Assembly: GCA_024741835.1 (NCBI GenBank)
Contig: JAENRP010000023.1
Location: 240,389-258,549 of the forward strand
From: Diplocarpon mali
Taxonomy: Eukaryota > Ascomycota > Leotiomycetes > Helotiales > Drepanopezizaceae
Reading direction: 5' to 3'
DNA: 18,161 bases
The translations under genes and the position numbers were made by a program. The stretch's first letter is position 1. Every line of letters begins with the position of its first letter. The notes beneath the pieces were generated by a model, which worked only from the letters and a program-made list of their open reading frames with translations, had not been told where the DNA came from and ran no database searches. This document shows positions 8,158 through 16,247 of this stretch, piece by piece.

Positions 8158-9501
8158 ATCTGTCGTCAGCCAAAAACAGCGAACTTGGTGCGTCCCGGGA
8201 TACGGCAACAGGGGACGTCGAAGTCACGATCGACCATCAATCATCGGCCAACCGTCCCGTAGTGCCTCTCACCGCACCTCAGTACCGCCCTGAACTTCTT
8301 GAGCAGACGAGGTCCCCGCAGGAGGAAGTCCAAAACGGTAAAGCCCCTTGGTCTCCACATCGGTAAGCGAGAAACAACTAACTTGCTTAGCGAGCCGACC
8401 ACATTATGAAGAGTTGGTCCTGCGATAACATTCTCGGAGGCGCGACTAAGTATTGAAAAAAAAACAGCATCACTCACGATGCATCCTCCCTGTCGGGCGA
8501 AGACTAGACAGGGTCCTTCGGAAGCCCACCACGTCCTGCGCTTTCGCGTAGCGAGTGGGCGTCAGTAGTCTCTTCTGCATCGTCTCTCCTGGGATCGGTG
8601 GGAAGCTGATGAAGCTAGGCAGGACCCCTGAGTAATGTCGAGTCGGTTTGCATGTTTTGTAGTCGGGTATCTCTCCTCCTTGCATCATCTCTCCCAGGTG
8701 GCTTGGTCCTGCGCTTGTTCCCTCTGCAAATGTCGTAGTTTATCTAGCCGTCAAGCCTTGCGCTCCGTCGCCTGTTCTTACCTGGGCCGTTGCTGCAACT
8801 TTCTAGCCGGGCGTTCCAGGCCTGCAGCCTAGGTAGGGGCGGCGCTCCGATCTCTCGTGAATACCAGGCGACCAAGATCTACCGGCGGTGCCCGGGAGGG
8901 GCTCTGCCACGGGACGCCTCTGCTCTCATGGGCCCCCAAGCGTCGACGTGGAGAGGCGAGCTCTCTCCTGTCATCATGTTCATCACCTAGAGCGCGGCTG
9001 GACTCGCTAGCTCCGCGGCCCCTCCGCACGATGCCCGGGGGCCCGCAGACCAGACGCCGACTCGGCACTCGTTGATGGCAGGTTGCGGTGGCATGGAATA
9101 CAAATTGCTTTCAGGCCAGTCAGCATTCCCACGACCGAGGCTGCTCACCATGTTGCTGCTGGCCGCCCAGCGCCGCACCGGCTCGAGCTCCGACCCCAAC
9201 AGCCCGTTCCCGGGACAACCGCATCCGGCTGTCGGACACCCGAGACTCGGCTCAGGCGCCGGCCCGGCTTCCCGACCCCGGCACGACGGATCGGGAGGGT
9301 CCGGCGGGGAGGGACCGGGAAGACGCCGCCGGCTCGGCTCCGTCTCTTGCCAGCCCCCCTCGAGGAAGGGGCGCCGGAGCCGAGCCGTGCTCCGGCGCCC
9401 TCCGGCCGCCGCGTACCTGTCAGCACGCCCGCCCGCGCCCTGCCCCTCTTCCAACCGCGTCGCCGCCCGAGCTGCTCAACACCGCCTCTCCAAGCACGAC
9501 C
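8158..9501. other. Intergenic; no gene recognised, dUTPase leader at right end
   Basis: The left part (to 8366) may be the continuation of the hypothetical gene in another frame. 8470-8690 has a short inverted repeat (ccctgtc / gacaggg at about 8490-8515) and open frames on both strands with no recognisable product. From about 8800 the sequence becomes very GC-rich and is open in several frames on both strands at once, which reflects composition rather than coding. The dUTPase frame is itself open back to an ATG at 9088, which would add 138 Arg/Pro-rich residues. I regard that stretch as leader. Confidence 0.4.
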
Positions 9502-10141
9502 ATGACCGCCGCCTCGCCGCCGCACTCGCCCCTCCCGAATCGCCAGAAGCCGAGCCCGGGCTCGCCATCGCAGCCCGCGTCGATCGAGGCGGCCATGTCG
9601 CCCGCCGAGCACGCCTCGGCCGCCGGGGTGTCCGCGCCGCCCTCCCTCCTCGTCAAGAAGCTCAGCGACAAGGCCCGCCTGCCGACGCGGGGGAGCGCGT
9701 TTGCCGCCGGCTACGACCTGTACGCCGCCAAGGAGACGGTCGTGCCTGCGAGGGGCAAGGCGCTGGTCGAGACGGACCTCAGCATGGCCGTTCCGGCCGG
9801 GACATGTGTGGCCGCCCCCCNTCACCGCGGCCCTGCGGAGTTTTTTTTTGTTTGTTTTTTTGCTAACGGTGTGCGGGTGCTGGGTAGATGGTCGCATCGC
9901 CCCACGATCGGGCCTGGCATCGAAGCACATGATCGACACCGGCGCGGGGGTCATCGACGCGGACTACCGCGGTCAGGTCAAGGTGCTGCTGTTCAACCAC
10001 GGCGAGAGGGACTTCGAGGTCAAGGAGGGAGACCGCGTGGCCCAGCTGGTGCTGGAGAGGATCTACACTCCGGAGGTGCTCGAGGTCGCCGAGCTGGAGG
10101 AGAGCGCTCGCGGCGCCGGAGGGTTTGGAAGTACTGGGTAG
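9502..10141 (+). CDS. DUT1: dUTP diphosphatase (dUTPase), trimeric type, 185 aa
   Basis: Hydrolyses dUTP to dUMP and diphosphate, which keeps uracil out of DNA and supplies dTMP synthesis. Exons 9502-9805 and 9888-10141 join to 558 nt. The intron (9806-9887, 82 nt) has donor GTGTGG, branch GCTAAC and acceptor GGGTAG; splicing completes the conserved [14 protein letters not shown]. All five motifs of the homotrimeric family are present: AGYDLYAA (69-76), PRSGLA (107-112), GVIDADYRG (122-130, with the catalytic Asp), [12 protein letters not shown] (149-160) and the C-terminal [10 protein letters not shown] (176-185) that closes over the substrate. The first ~48 residues are a Pro/Ser-rich extension not needed for the fold. 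The start at 9502 has ACC before ATG; ATG 9595 (Met32) or an upstream in-frame ATG at 9088 are alternatives. The intron contains the only ambiguous base of the window (N at 9821). It is convergent with pyridoxal kinase, 268 bp downstream. Confidence 0.95.
9821..9821. other. Ambiguous base (N) in the dUTPase intron
   Basis: Single N directly after a C6 run inside the intron. It does not affect the protein. It marks a low-quality or collapsed homopolymer position, and the adjacent T9 and T7 runs may also be imprecise. Confidence 0.95.
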
Positions 10142-10409
10142 AGCCGCCTGTTCCGGTCTCGGGGAGACGGCCACCATGGGGGGGCGACGGTAGGGAGATG
10201 ATGCCGGCCCGGCGACGGATGGGGGGGAGGGGGGGGGGATTCTCTGGTGCGAGCATGGAAAGTAGATGAGATATGAAGAGATCCTCAGGATCCCTCGACT
10301 GCCTCGTCTAAACGTGGATATGTCTAAACTTACACGGCGTGAGAAGATGATGACGAGATGCCACTGGCCACCTAGAAGGAGCCGATCTCCCGTGCTCGCC
10401 CTTCCCCAG
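10142..10409. other. Convergent intergenic spacer with long G tract
   Basis: Shared 3' region of dUTPase (+) and pyridoxal kinase (-). It contains two G runs (seven and about ten) separated by one A at 10221-10238, a possible G-quadruplex or polymerase pausing site. No gene or clear polyadenylation signal was seen. Confidence 0.5.
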
Positions 10410-11707
10410 CTAGACCTCCTCCGCTGTGAATTTGACGTCGGGGAACCTGATACAATCCAGGTTCCGCACGAGCCTGACCTCTGCCGCCTTGGAGGTGACG
10501 AGCCTCAACCTCTTCTCGTCGTCGGCCGAGTCCCTCGGCCCGACGCGGCGCTGGTACCTCTCAAGCTCCCGGTCCCGGTTGAGCTTGGTCCGCGTCAGGA
10601 GCTCGTGCATGCTCGCCAGCACCTTCTCCGTCGCCTTGGCGAGCGGCAGCCGCGTGGGCTCTACCTCGTCTCCGCTGACCCACGCGGCCGTCTCCAGCAG
10701 GCCCGGCGTCTCCTTCACGGCCTCCCGGAAGCGCACGAGCATGAGAGCGGCCAGCAGATCGCCCGTCCCGCTGAAGAAGCAGTCGATGGCGGGGATCCTG
10801 GTGCCGAAGATGCGAGGAGAGGCGTCGGAAGCGATCGTCGATCCGACCACCGACAGGGCCGGTGGTGCCCCGGGCGTCGGGAAGGCGACCGAGGTGATCA
10901 GGATATGCGGGATCCGGTACTGCCGATGTAGGGTCGTGATAGCCTGCTTCAGGCTGTCCATGTCCACGATCCGCACGCCGGATAGGGTCCTAGGCGGGAT
11001 CAGCAAGGGCTCTCCCCCTTCCCCCCTCCCCCCCCTTTTTCCCGAAAACCCGAGGCGCAGACCTACTCTGCCTCGAACTGATTTGGCAGGATCAGGTCCG
11101 CGTCCTTGATCAGGCCTTTGTAGGCCGGTATCACGTCCTCTGCCACGTAGAGCTGGCCGTTGTCCCCCATGACCGGATCCAAGACCCAGAAGAAGCTGCC
11201 CGGCCTCGTGCGGGCCTTGTCCTTCAGGTCCCGCGCGATAGAGCCGACGGCTTCGACCGACGCCGCGCCGGGCAGGTAGCCGGACAGCATCATCTGAAAG
11301 TCGTCGAGGTCGGCGTCCTGGAGACCCCGGTACAGATCCGTGATCTCTCGCGCCGTGGCTCGCGTGCCCCTGGCCTGGCCATATCCGAGATGATTGCCTG
11401 TTCCACATCGTCAGCACGTCGGCCGAGCCGCAGGGTGGCCGGGGTGGCGACTGAATTGGACGGTGTTCAGAGCGGCGACCTCACACCCCAGCGACTGCAT
11501 CGCGAACGTCGCCATGGTGTTGCCGACGTATCTGCGCGCGCGTCTTAGCCCTCCGCAGCGAAACCGATCTCGAGAGGGCAGGCTCACCCATAGACGACCT
11601 TGGGGGCACCAGTGTCAGCCTCGCCCCAGGATTCGGGGTGATGTTCCTACATGACTGGCAACCGCAAGGACGCGGGTCTCGGGCACTGGATGCTCTGCGG
11701 AAGACAT
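10410..11707 (-). CDS. BUD16: Pyridoxal kinase (PLP salvage), 352 aa, five exons
   Basis: ATP-dependent phosphorylation of pyridoxal, pyridoxine and pyridoxamine in the B6 salvage pathway; cytosolic ribokinase-fold enzyme. Exons on the minus strand: 11651-11707, 11588-11598 (only 11 nt), 11452-11531, 11067-11397 and 10410-10989, totalling 1059 nt. Introns of 52, 56, 54 and 77 nt end in AG and most carry CTRAY-like branch sites; one donor (GTCGCC at 11451) is weak. Splicing rebuilds ASH-VVYG-YVGN (17-27), the family's N-terminal binding motif, NTVQFSNHLGYG (45-56), WVLDPVMGDNG (120-130), LPNQFEAE (153-160) and FSGTGDLL (232-239) with the catalytic Asp237 after the anion hole. The C-terminus (LVRNLDCIRFPDVKF) is as in fungal homologues, and the length is typical. 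The ATG has ACC before it. It is transcribed in the same direction as PCNA, with 480 bp between them. The symbol follows the yeast homologue. Confidence 0.94.
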
Positions 11708-12187
11708 GGTCGCGTCGGCAGGATTCCTCCGGGTCGCAGGTCGCGGGGCGATGTTGACGGAGGCGAGGGAAGAAGGGGGGAGGGAAATCTACAGGTTCGA
11801 GCGGTCACTGAGGAGAGCCGTGAGTGACGGCTCCGAGCACGAGTCGCGATCCCTCCGTCACCGATCACTTCTCACCCTCGAGTCTTGGCACAGCCTCTCA
11901 CGAGGTGGGGGGTCGATCTGACCCCGCACTAGGCCCGAAGAATCGGAACACGCTGCAGGGGCAACATCTGCAGGCAGTGTGCGAGGCATTTCCAGATGGG
12001 CTCTGATTCTCTTCATGTCGCGTAAACACGTAGCCATGGGGCACAGGAAATCCCGTATTCTTCTCCCAGTGCTCGTACAGTAGCAAACGTCCGTATCCAT
12101 AAAGCCGACCTACCCTCACGCCGCATGTGCAAGTGCTGCACAACCCCCCATGCCGCCCATTCATCCCCCACCAGCCGACCGAACTTG
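11708..12187. other. Spacer: PCNA 3' end to pyridoxal kinase start
   Basis: About 480 bases serving as 3' region of PCNA and promoter/leader of pyridoxal kinase (both minus strand). Short open frames on both strands show no recognisable product. I saw no ACGCGT box or clear TATA element for the kinase. Confidence 0.45.
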
Positions 12188-13189
12188 TTATTCCTCGTCA
12201 CCAATCTGCGCGATGAGTCAGCGTGGAGAGGGCGTGCGCTGGGGATACGCGGCGTACCTTCGGGGCCAGGTAGAAGCGGAGGTAACTGCTCCCTGCCAGA
12301 GCGTACTCGACCAGCAGCGGGACTTCGTTGGAGAGGCAGAGCTTGACGGACTTGGAGAGGCCAGCGGCTTTGCAGAAGTTGACGAGATACTTCAGGGAGA
12401 AGGTCAAGGACACGGGCTCGGTGAGCTCGATCTCGACGTTCAGCTCGGGCTTGTCCACGTTGGAGTGGCTGCGGAGGGTGACCGCACCGTTGCCAATGTC
12501 CCCGGTGCAGGAGAACTTGACACCATCCTTGGAGGCCTCGATCGAGACTGTGGTCGAGCATTTAGCAACGAGACGCAACCGCGATGCGCCGGGCACGTAC
12601 CGGACTCGGACAAGGCCATCAGATCTCGGCAGATCCTGCTGAACTCGGAGGAAGGCATGCTGATAGTCGCGGCATACTCGGTGTCGGGGATCCCCAGGTG
12701 CTCCTGGTCGATATCCATGAGCTTCAGGTCGTACTCGCTCAGCCTGTCGCTCTCGCTGCTCTCGAACACCAAGTTGAGCACATCGGGCGCATCTTCGGCC
12801 TTGATGGTGAGGATGTCTTCGTTCTGGGCAGCGCGGAGGACCTTGGTGAGGGAGGTCAGGTTGAGGCCGAGGGCGACGTTGCGGTCGCACCGGTACGGCG
12901 AGAAACTCTCGGCCTTGAGCATCATGGAGACGAGCGCGACGTGGGAGTTGTCCATGGCCTGGAGGGCGACGCCGGAGTCGTTGCAGTCGAAGTTGCAGTC
13001 CTGGACGAGGTCCTTGATCGCATCGACGATCTGCAGAGCCGGTGTCAGCACGAGATCGAGCCGAGCCGGCTGCGCGCGCCGAGGGGAGGTTTACCTTCTT
13101 CAGGAGATCAGCCTGCTCGAGACGTGCTTCCAACACTGTGGCCCGCCATTAGCATTGCGGGAGGCGTCATTCTGGCAGGAGAGCATACT
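12188..13189 (-). CDS. POL30: Proliferating cell nuclear antigen (PCNA), 259 aa, five exons
   Basis: Homotrimeric sliding clamp that tethers DNA polymerases delta and epsilon and repair factors to DNA in the nucleus. Coding exons on the minus strand: 13189 (only the A of the start codon), 13095-13135, 12601-13030, 12258-12547 and 12188-12205, totalling 780 nt. Introns of 53, 64, 53 and 52 nt have good donors (GTATGC, GTAAAC, GTACGT, GTACGC), CTRAY-like branch sites and CAG acceptors. The protein starts [14 protein letters not shown] and keeps DNSHVALV (41-48), the interdomain connector [11 protein letters not shown] (119-129), Lys164 in EASKDGVKF (the ubiquitin/SUMO site of the family) and LAPKIGDEE at the C-terminus. 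Its length is the family's usual 258-261. Without splicing, the codon before TTG GAA is GTG and an in-frame TAA lies 15 nt upstream, so the split ATG is the reasonable start. The last exon has only 18 nt. The symbol follows yeast; fungal annotations often use PCNA. Confidence 0.96.
13136..13188 (-). other. Intron splitting the PCNA start codon (A|TG)
   Basis: 53-nt intron with donor GTATGC, branch GCTAAT and acceptor CACAG. The base before it is A and the bases after it are TG, so the initiation codon exists only in spliced mRNA. The intron contains four ATGs, all out of frame with PCNA, which would capture ribosomes on unspliced transcripts. The other possible reading is GTG initiation directly at 13136-13134 without this intron, which I consider much less likely given the strong splice signals. 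Confidence 0.8.
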
Positions 13190-13352
13190 TTCGGCGCTGT
13201 GATCTGACACTTCGTCGGGGGCTGTTGGAGTCGAAGGGGACAGGTGCAGAGTGGCAAGCGGATTGGTGTCGAGTCGGATGCGATCTTCCAGAGCAAGCCA
13301 GAAGAGGTGGGAAGAGGTCAGAGTCGCGTTGGTGCGATGCCACCAGACGGGA

Positions 13353-13366
13353 ACGCGTCCACGCGT
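13353..13366. promoter_or_regulatory. Two MluI cell-cycle boxes (ACGCGT) upstream of PCNA
   Basis: Perfect, self-complementary ACGCGT hexamers at 13353-13358 and 13361-13366, two bases apart. They lie about 165-180 bp upstream of the first PCNA coding base. This is the MCB element bound by MBF (Swi6/Mbp1-type APSES factors) at promoters of G1/S DNA-synthesis genes in yeasts. A related TCGCGT lies near 13324. Use of the sites here is inferred from position. Confidence 0.7.
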
Positions 13367-13792
13367 AAAGTGATTATACGCCTGAGCGCCTGAGGCCGAA
13401 GCTTGCCGGGGGGACCACCGCCCAACATGGACACACCGCAGGTCACGTTAAGTCGACATGAGCGCGCATACTTCGATCGGGAAAAAAAGCTTGTGGTTGG
13501 TAAGGGCTGCTTGAAGCGAGTCTCGAGTACACCACCACAGCTTGACTGCGACAGCGTAGAATGCGATGATGGTCCCCGGGTAAGATGTCACGAGGTCGAG
13601 AGGGAAACCTGACTTGGCTGATCTCAGCGGTAACATCACACCTTCGATACCGCTCTACTCGACCTGACCCCAGCCTCAGGATGTCCTCAGAGCGAGATCG
13701 CCTAGACCAAGATTGTAAACAGAGCTCATGAGAATTGATGGTGCCGAAGCGGACATGAGGGCGGAGTGATCCCCTCCCTCTCAAGTCCAACA

Positions 13793-13900
13793 TTTTTTCT
13801 TCTTCTTTTTCCTCTTCTTTTTCCTCTTCTTTTTCTTCTTCTTTTTCTTCTTCTTTTTCTTCTTATTTTTCTTCTTCTTTTTCTTTTTTTTCTTCTTTCC
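13793..13900 (+). repeat. Pyrimidine tract with 12-bp period
   Basis: More than 100 bases of almost only C and T on the plus strand, one A interrupting. Much of it is an imperfect 12-bp repeat (cttctttttctt / cttctttttcct), about seven units. It is immediately followed by CCGCAG, so in plus-strand RNA it would look like a polypyrimidine tract plus 3' splice site. On the minus strand it reads as an Arg/Lys run. A homopurine-homopyrimidine mirror-like tract of this length can form triplex DNA. Confidence 0.85.
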
Positions 13901-14055
13901 GCAGTGCATCCGAGTTTGGTAGACGTCAGACGTGAGCAGACCATCTGAGTGACCTGGAAAGCCATGTCACACGCATGGCCTACCTGCAGATTGGATGTTG
14001 GTGGAGATCAGAGCAGTGCCGGATGGGCACCCACCCTCCTGGCAAGCAAGCAAGC

Positions 14056-14073
14056 TTGCTGCAGACAGCACAT
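14056..14073. repeat. Short palindrome with GCAA repeats
   Basis: Near 14043-14061 the sequence caagcaagcaagcttgctgc contains the perfect palindrome agcaagcttgct next to tandem aagc units. The position given is approximate. Probably incidental. Confidence 0.3.
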
Positions 14074-14107
14074 ACCCCGTAAACATGCCCCCCACTAAGC
14101 GACCCAG

Positions 14108-14143
14108 AAGAGAGAAAGAAAGAGAGAGAGAGAGAGAGAGAAA
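14108..14143. repeat. AG dinucleotide microsatellite
   Basis: An uninterrupted purine run with about ten consecutive AG units (14121-14140) flanked by GAAA variants. Ordinary slippage-prone microsatellite. Confidence 0.9.
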
Positions 14144-14194
14144 GCCTATTTTTGGCGCTTCATGAAACTCGAGAGCTTGGGGCGATGGATGTAT

Positions 14195-14211
14195 CCCCCC
14201 ACCAGGGGGGG
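14195..14211. repeat. C6-ACCA-G7 inverted repeat
   Basis: Six C, the tetraloop-like ACCA, then seven G: a perfect 6-bp all-GC stem. It could form a very stable hairpin in RNA of either strand. No gene end lies next to it. Confidence 0.7.
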
Positions 14212-14687
14212 CCTGGGAGAGACCGGTGGCTGCGCCGGCACCACCTGGACCTAGAATAGGAACCAGCCATACGAGCGGCGCGCGTCGGCGGGGAATCCTC
14301 TTCCCCTCCCATCAGACTCCGGCGCGCCACCGGCCACCGGCCCTCCGCCACCGTCGCGCCGGGCCGTAGGAAGTAGATCAGAGGTGAAACTGGGCATTGT
14401 TGACATTCGCACATGCCAAGCGAGAGGCGAGTCCGGAGACGGAGCGGCGCCTCTCCGCACATCACGCCGACCGCGCCGGGCTGCCAGAGCGGGCTGGCAG
14501 GGCCGGTGGCGTTTCGGAGCCGCCCTCTCTCACCGGTCGAGGTATCAGAATGAAAGGTCACGTCACGGGGGGGAGGGGGTTGGTGGGGACAGCGGGGTGC
14601 GATTGTTTGTGCTTACAGCGCAGCTCTCGTTTCAACGTGGAGGAGATGGGAGGGGGTCTACGCAGGACGTATGCGCCTCTCTCGGTG

Positions 14688-14713
14688 TGCAGTGTACAGT
14701 GTACAGTGTGCAG
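14688..14713. repeat. CAGTGTA short tandem repeat
   Basis: Three tandem copies of an 8-base unit (cagtgta with small variation) in gtgcagtgtacagtgtacag. Small microsatellite-like repeat with no assigned function. Confidence 0.6.
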
Positions 14714-14933
14714 GGTCTCCACTCGATCAGGGAACGTCTTGACCCGGGGCTGATACCGCGCTCTCTCGCTCTGCCGGACCTGCTCGGCGTCGGCCGAGTC
14801 GCGAGGACTGGGCCGGTGCCTGTCCGCGGTGCGGTGTCGTGGATGAAGGCCGGCGCTCGCGAGCCACGAAGGACCCAGCTTCGGCCGAAGGGGCGCGCGA
14901 CACGGCGAGGCCAGGCCAGGTCCGCGAGCTGCC

Positions 14934-14971
14934 TTTTTTTTTATATTTTATATTTTTCTTTTTTTTTTAAA
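14934..14971. repeat. T-rich tract in GC-rich surroundings
   Basis: Two long T runs flank a tatattttatattttt stretch, giving an AT island of about 38 bases inside sequence that is otherwise strongly GC-rich. It could act as a nucleosome-depleted spacer; nothing else is seen. Confidence 0.7.
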
Positions 14972-15538
14972 CCTTGGGCCTCCTCGACTGAGAGGCCGTC
15001 GCCCGCCATAAGGCTGAGCAGGATGCCTACCTGTCCGCCCGCCCGGATTTCCGCGGCGGCTGCAGCGGCTCAGCGCACGCCGCCGGCTGCCCATCGCGAC
15101 CGGCAGACCTCGGGCCCCCGGAACCTACGGGACTCAGCACCTGGTCGCCTCGTAAAAAAAAGGCAATGGGGAAAAAAGGCAGCTCGAGAAGCCGGCACCG
15201 ACAAGTGGTACTCCTAGGGATCCTTGTCAGGGACCTTTCCCCAAGACATCTACCGTTCTGCCTCGCAGCCAAGCGACGGCCGGGGGGGGAGGCAGTTCTG
15301 ATCGCCGCCCACGTTTCACCTGCGGTGCGGCTGCTGTACGGTCCTGCGCCTCGCCGGCCAGACACACACCACACGCCTTGTCCAGGGTCCCCCCGACTGC
15401 GCCAGATGCGAGCGGCAGGGGTTTTCAATTACAAAACATACTTTCGTGCCTGGTGTTACGCCGGCGACGACGCGCTATCCTCCATCGGCGTCTTCCCCGC
15501 GGCGTACCGCGACCGTGTCCCGAACGAGGAGAGCCGAC

Positions 15539-15590
15539 AGAGGGGGAGAGAGAGGGAGGGAGGGAGGGAGAGAGGGAGAGGGAGAAGAGG
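15539..15590. repeat. Purine-only GA/GGGA tract
   Basis: 52 consecutive purines made of gaga and gggag units. Low-complexity sequence open in all frames; not coding on its own evidence. Confidence 0.85.
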
Positions 15591-15672
15591 CGGCGGACTC
15601 GGGGGTGGTTGTCGCCCTCCGCACGGAGCTGCCGCCCATCACCAGCGGCGCATTCGGATGGCAGCCGACCTT

Positions 15673-15744
15673 ACAACCCAAGAGACAACCCAAGGGACAA
15701 CCCAAGGGACAACCCAAGGGACAACCCAAGGGACAACCTAGGGC
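15673..15744. repeat. 12-bp tandem repeat (acaacccaaggg), 6 copies
   Basis: Units start at 15673, 15685, 15697, 15709, 15721 and 15733. The first has an AG ending, the middle four are identical, and the last diverges (acaacctaggg). The period is a multiple of three and none of the plus-strand frames contains a stop, so it reads as QPKG, NPRD or TTQG repeats. This is a minisatellite; its role as coding sequence is unproven. Confidence 0.93.
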
Positions 15745-16129
15745 ACCACGCCTCTCGCTTGCATTCGAGGGGGAAACCTGCTGGCTGCTCACCTCCCCGC
15801 GCCTGGTCGCCGTCCAGAAACCACAGCGCGTGGCTGTCGCCGAGGGGACAAGTTGTCGTGAACGACCCGCCGCCCTGGGGACGCGCTTCGTCGGCCGTGC
15901 TAACTGCGTCACTCGGTTGACCGGATTGACACGTGCACCCCCAGCTTCTTCAGCGCCAGATGATCAATGGGGAGCGTGTGGTACTCTTTTTCTTCCATTT
16001 GCTTTCCGAATATCAATCCGAATTAATGCAAAGATAACAGGGTATCTAAAGTGTCCCGCCGCCAAAGTTGCTGTGATATGTAAAGCCCACCCAGCTCGAA
16101 CCAAATTAATGATTTGCGTCCAACTCCCC

Positions 16130-16181
16130 GTGCCCCCCAGCCCCTCCCCCCTTCCTTCCCCCCCCCTTCCTTTCCCCCAGA
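16130..16181. repeat. C-rich pyrimidine tract in the 3' region of the second C2H2 gene
   Basis: Long C runs separated by short T pairs on the plus strand, so the minus-strand transcript of the neighbouring zinc-finger gene would carry a G-rich 3' UTR here, 67-118 bases past its stop codon. G-quadruplex formation in that RNA is conceivable. Confidence 0.6.
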
Positions 16182-16247
16182 AACCATCGATCAAGTATAT
16201 GTACACCGCCCGAGACAGTGCGCGGGTCGGGTTGGGGAATCTTCGTC

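Larger units (their letters stand above)
13190..16247. other. Roughly 3-kb region without a convincing gene, rich in simple repeats
   Basis: The left 200-300 bp are the PCNA promoter and leader. The rest is a mosaic of low-complexity tracts listed separately: a pyrimidine tract, an AG microsatellite, a C6/G6 hairpin, T-rich and purine-rich blocks and a 12-bp tandem repeat. Long open frames (for example 14384-15217, 15166-15741 and 15446-16315 on the plus strand) run straight through these tracts, overlap one another in different frames and contain no family motifs. I see them as composition artefacts. A noncoding RNA cannot be excluded. Confidence 0.5.

Noticed and set aside
8363..8390. 28-nt intron (GTAAGC...ACTAAC...TTAG)
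   Set aside because: Signals are good but the length is below what fungal spliceosomes normally remove; a longer intron ending near 8411 is possible but unsupported.
8606..8635. C/D-box snoRNA-like tgatga and ctga elements
   Set aside because: Only about 20 bases apart, no terminal stem and no second box pair.
9088..9501. 138-residue N-terminal extension of dUTPase
   Set aside because: In frame with dUTPase, but the region is open in several frames through GC content, is Arg/Pro-rich without a clear targeting pattern, and ATG 9502 has a better context. Kept only as an alternative.
13134..13136. GTG as the PCNA start codon
   Set aside because: Eukaryotic nuclear genes rarely use GTG, and a well-formed intron directly before it restores ATG.
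12150..13202. 350-codon plus-strand open frame
   Set aside because: Antisense to PCNA, whose minus-strand exons are certain by family conservation.
14384..15217. 277-codon plus-strand open frame
   Set aside because: Runs through T-rich and CAGTGTA repeats, overlaps other frames and has no recognisable domain.
15673..15744. CRISPR-like array
   Set aside because: The 12-bp units are directly tandem with no spacers, and the sequence is eukaryotic; it is a minisatellite.
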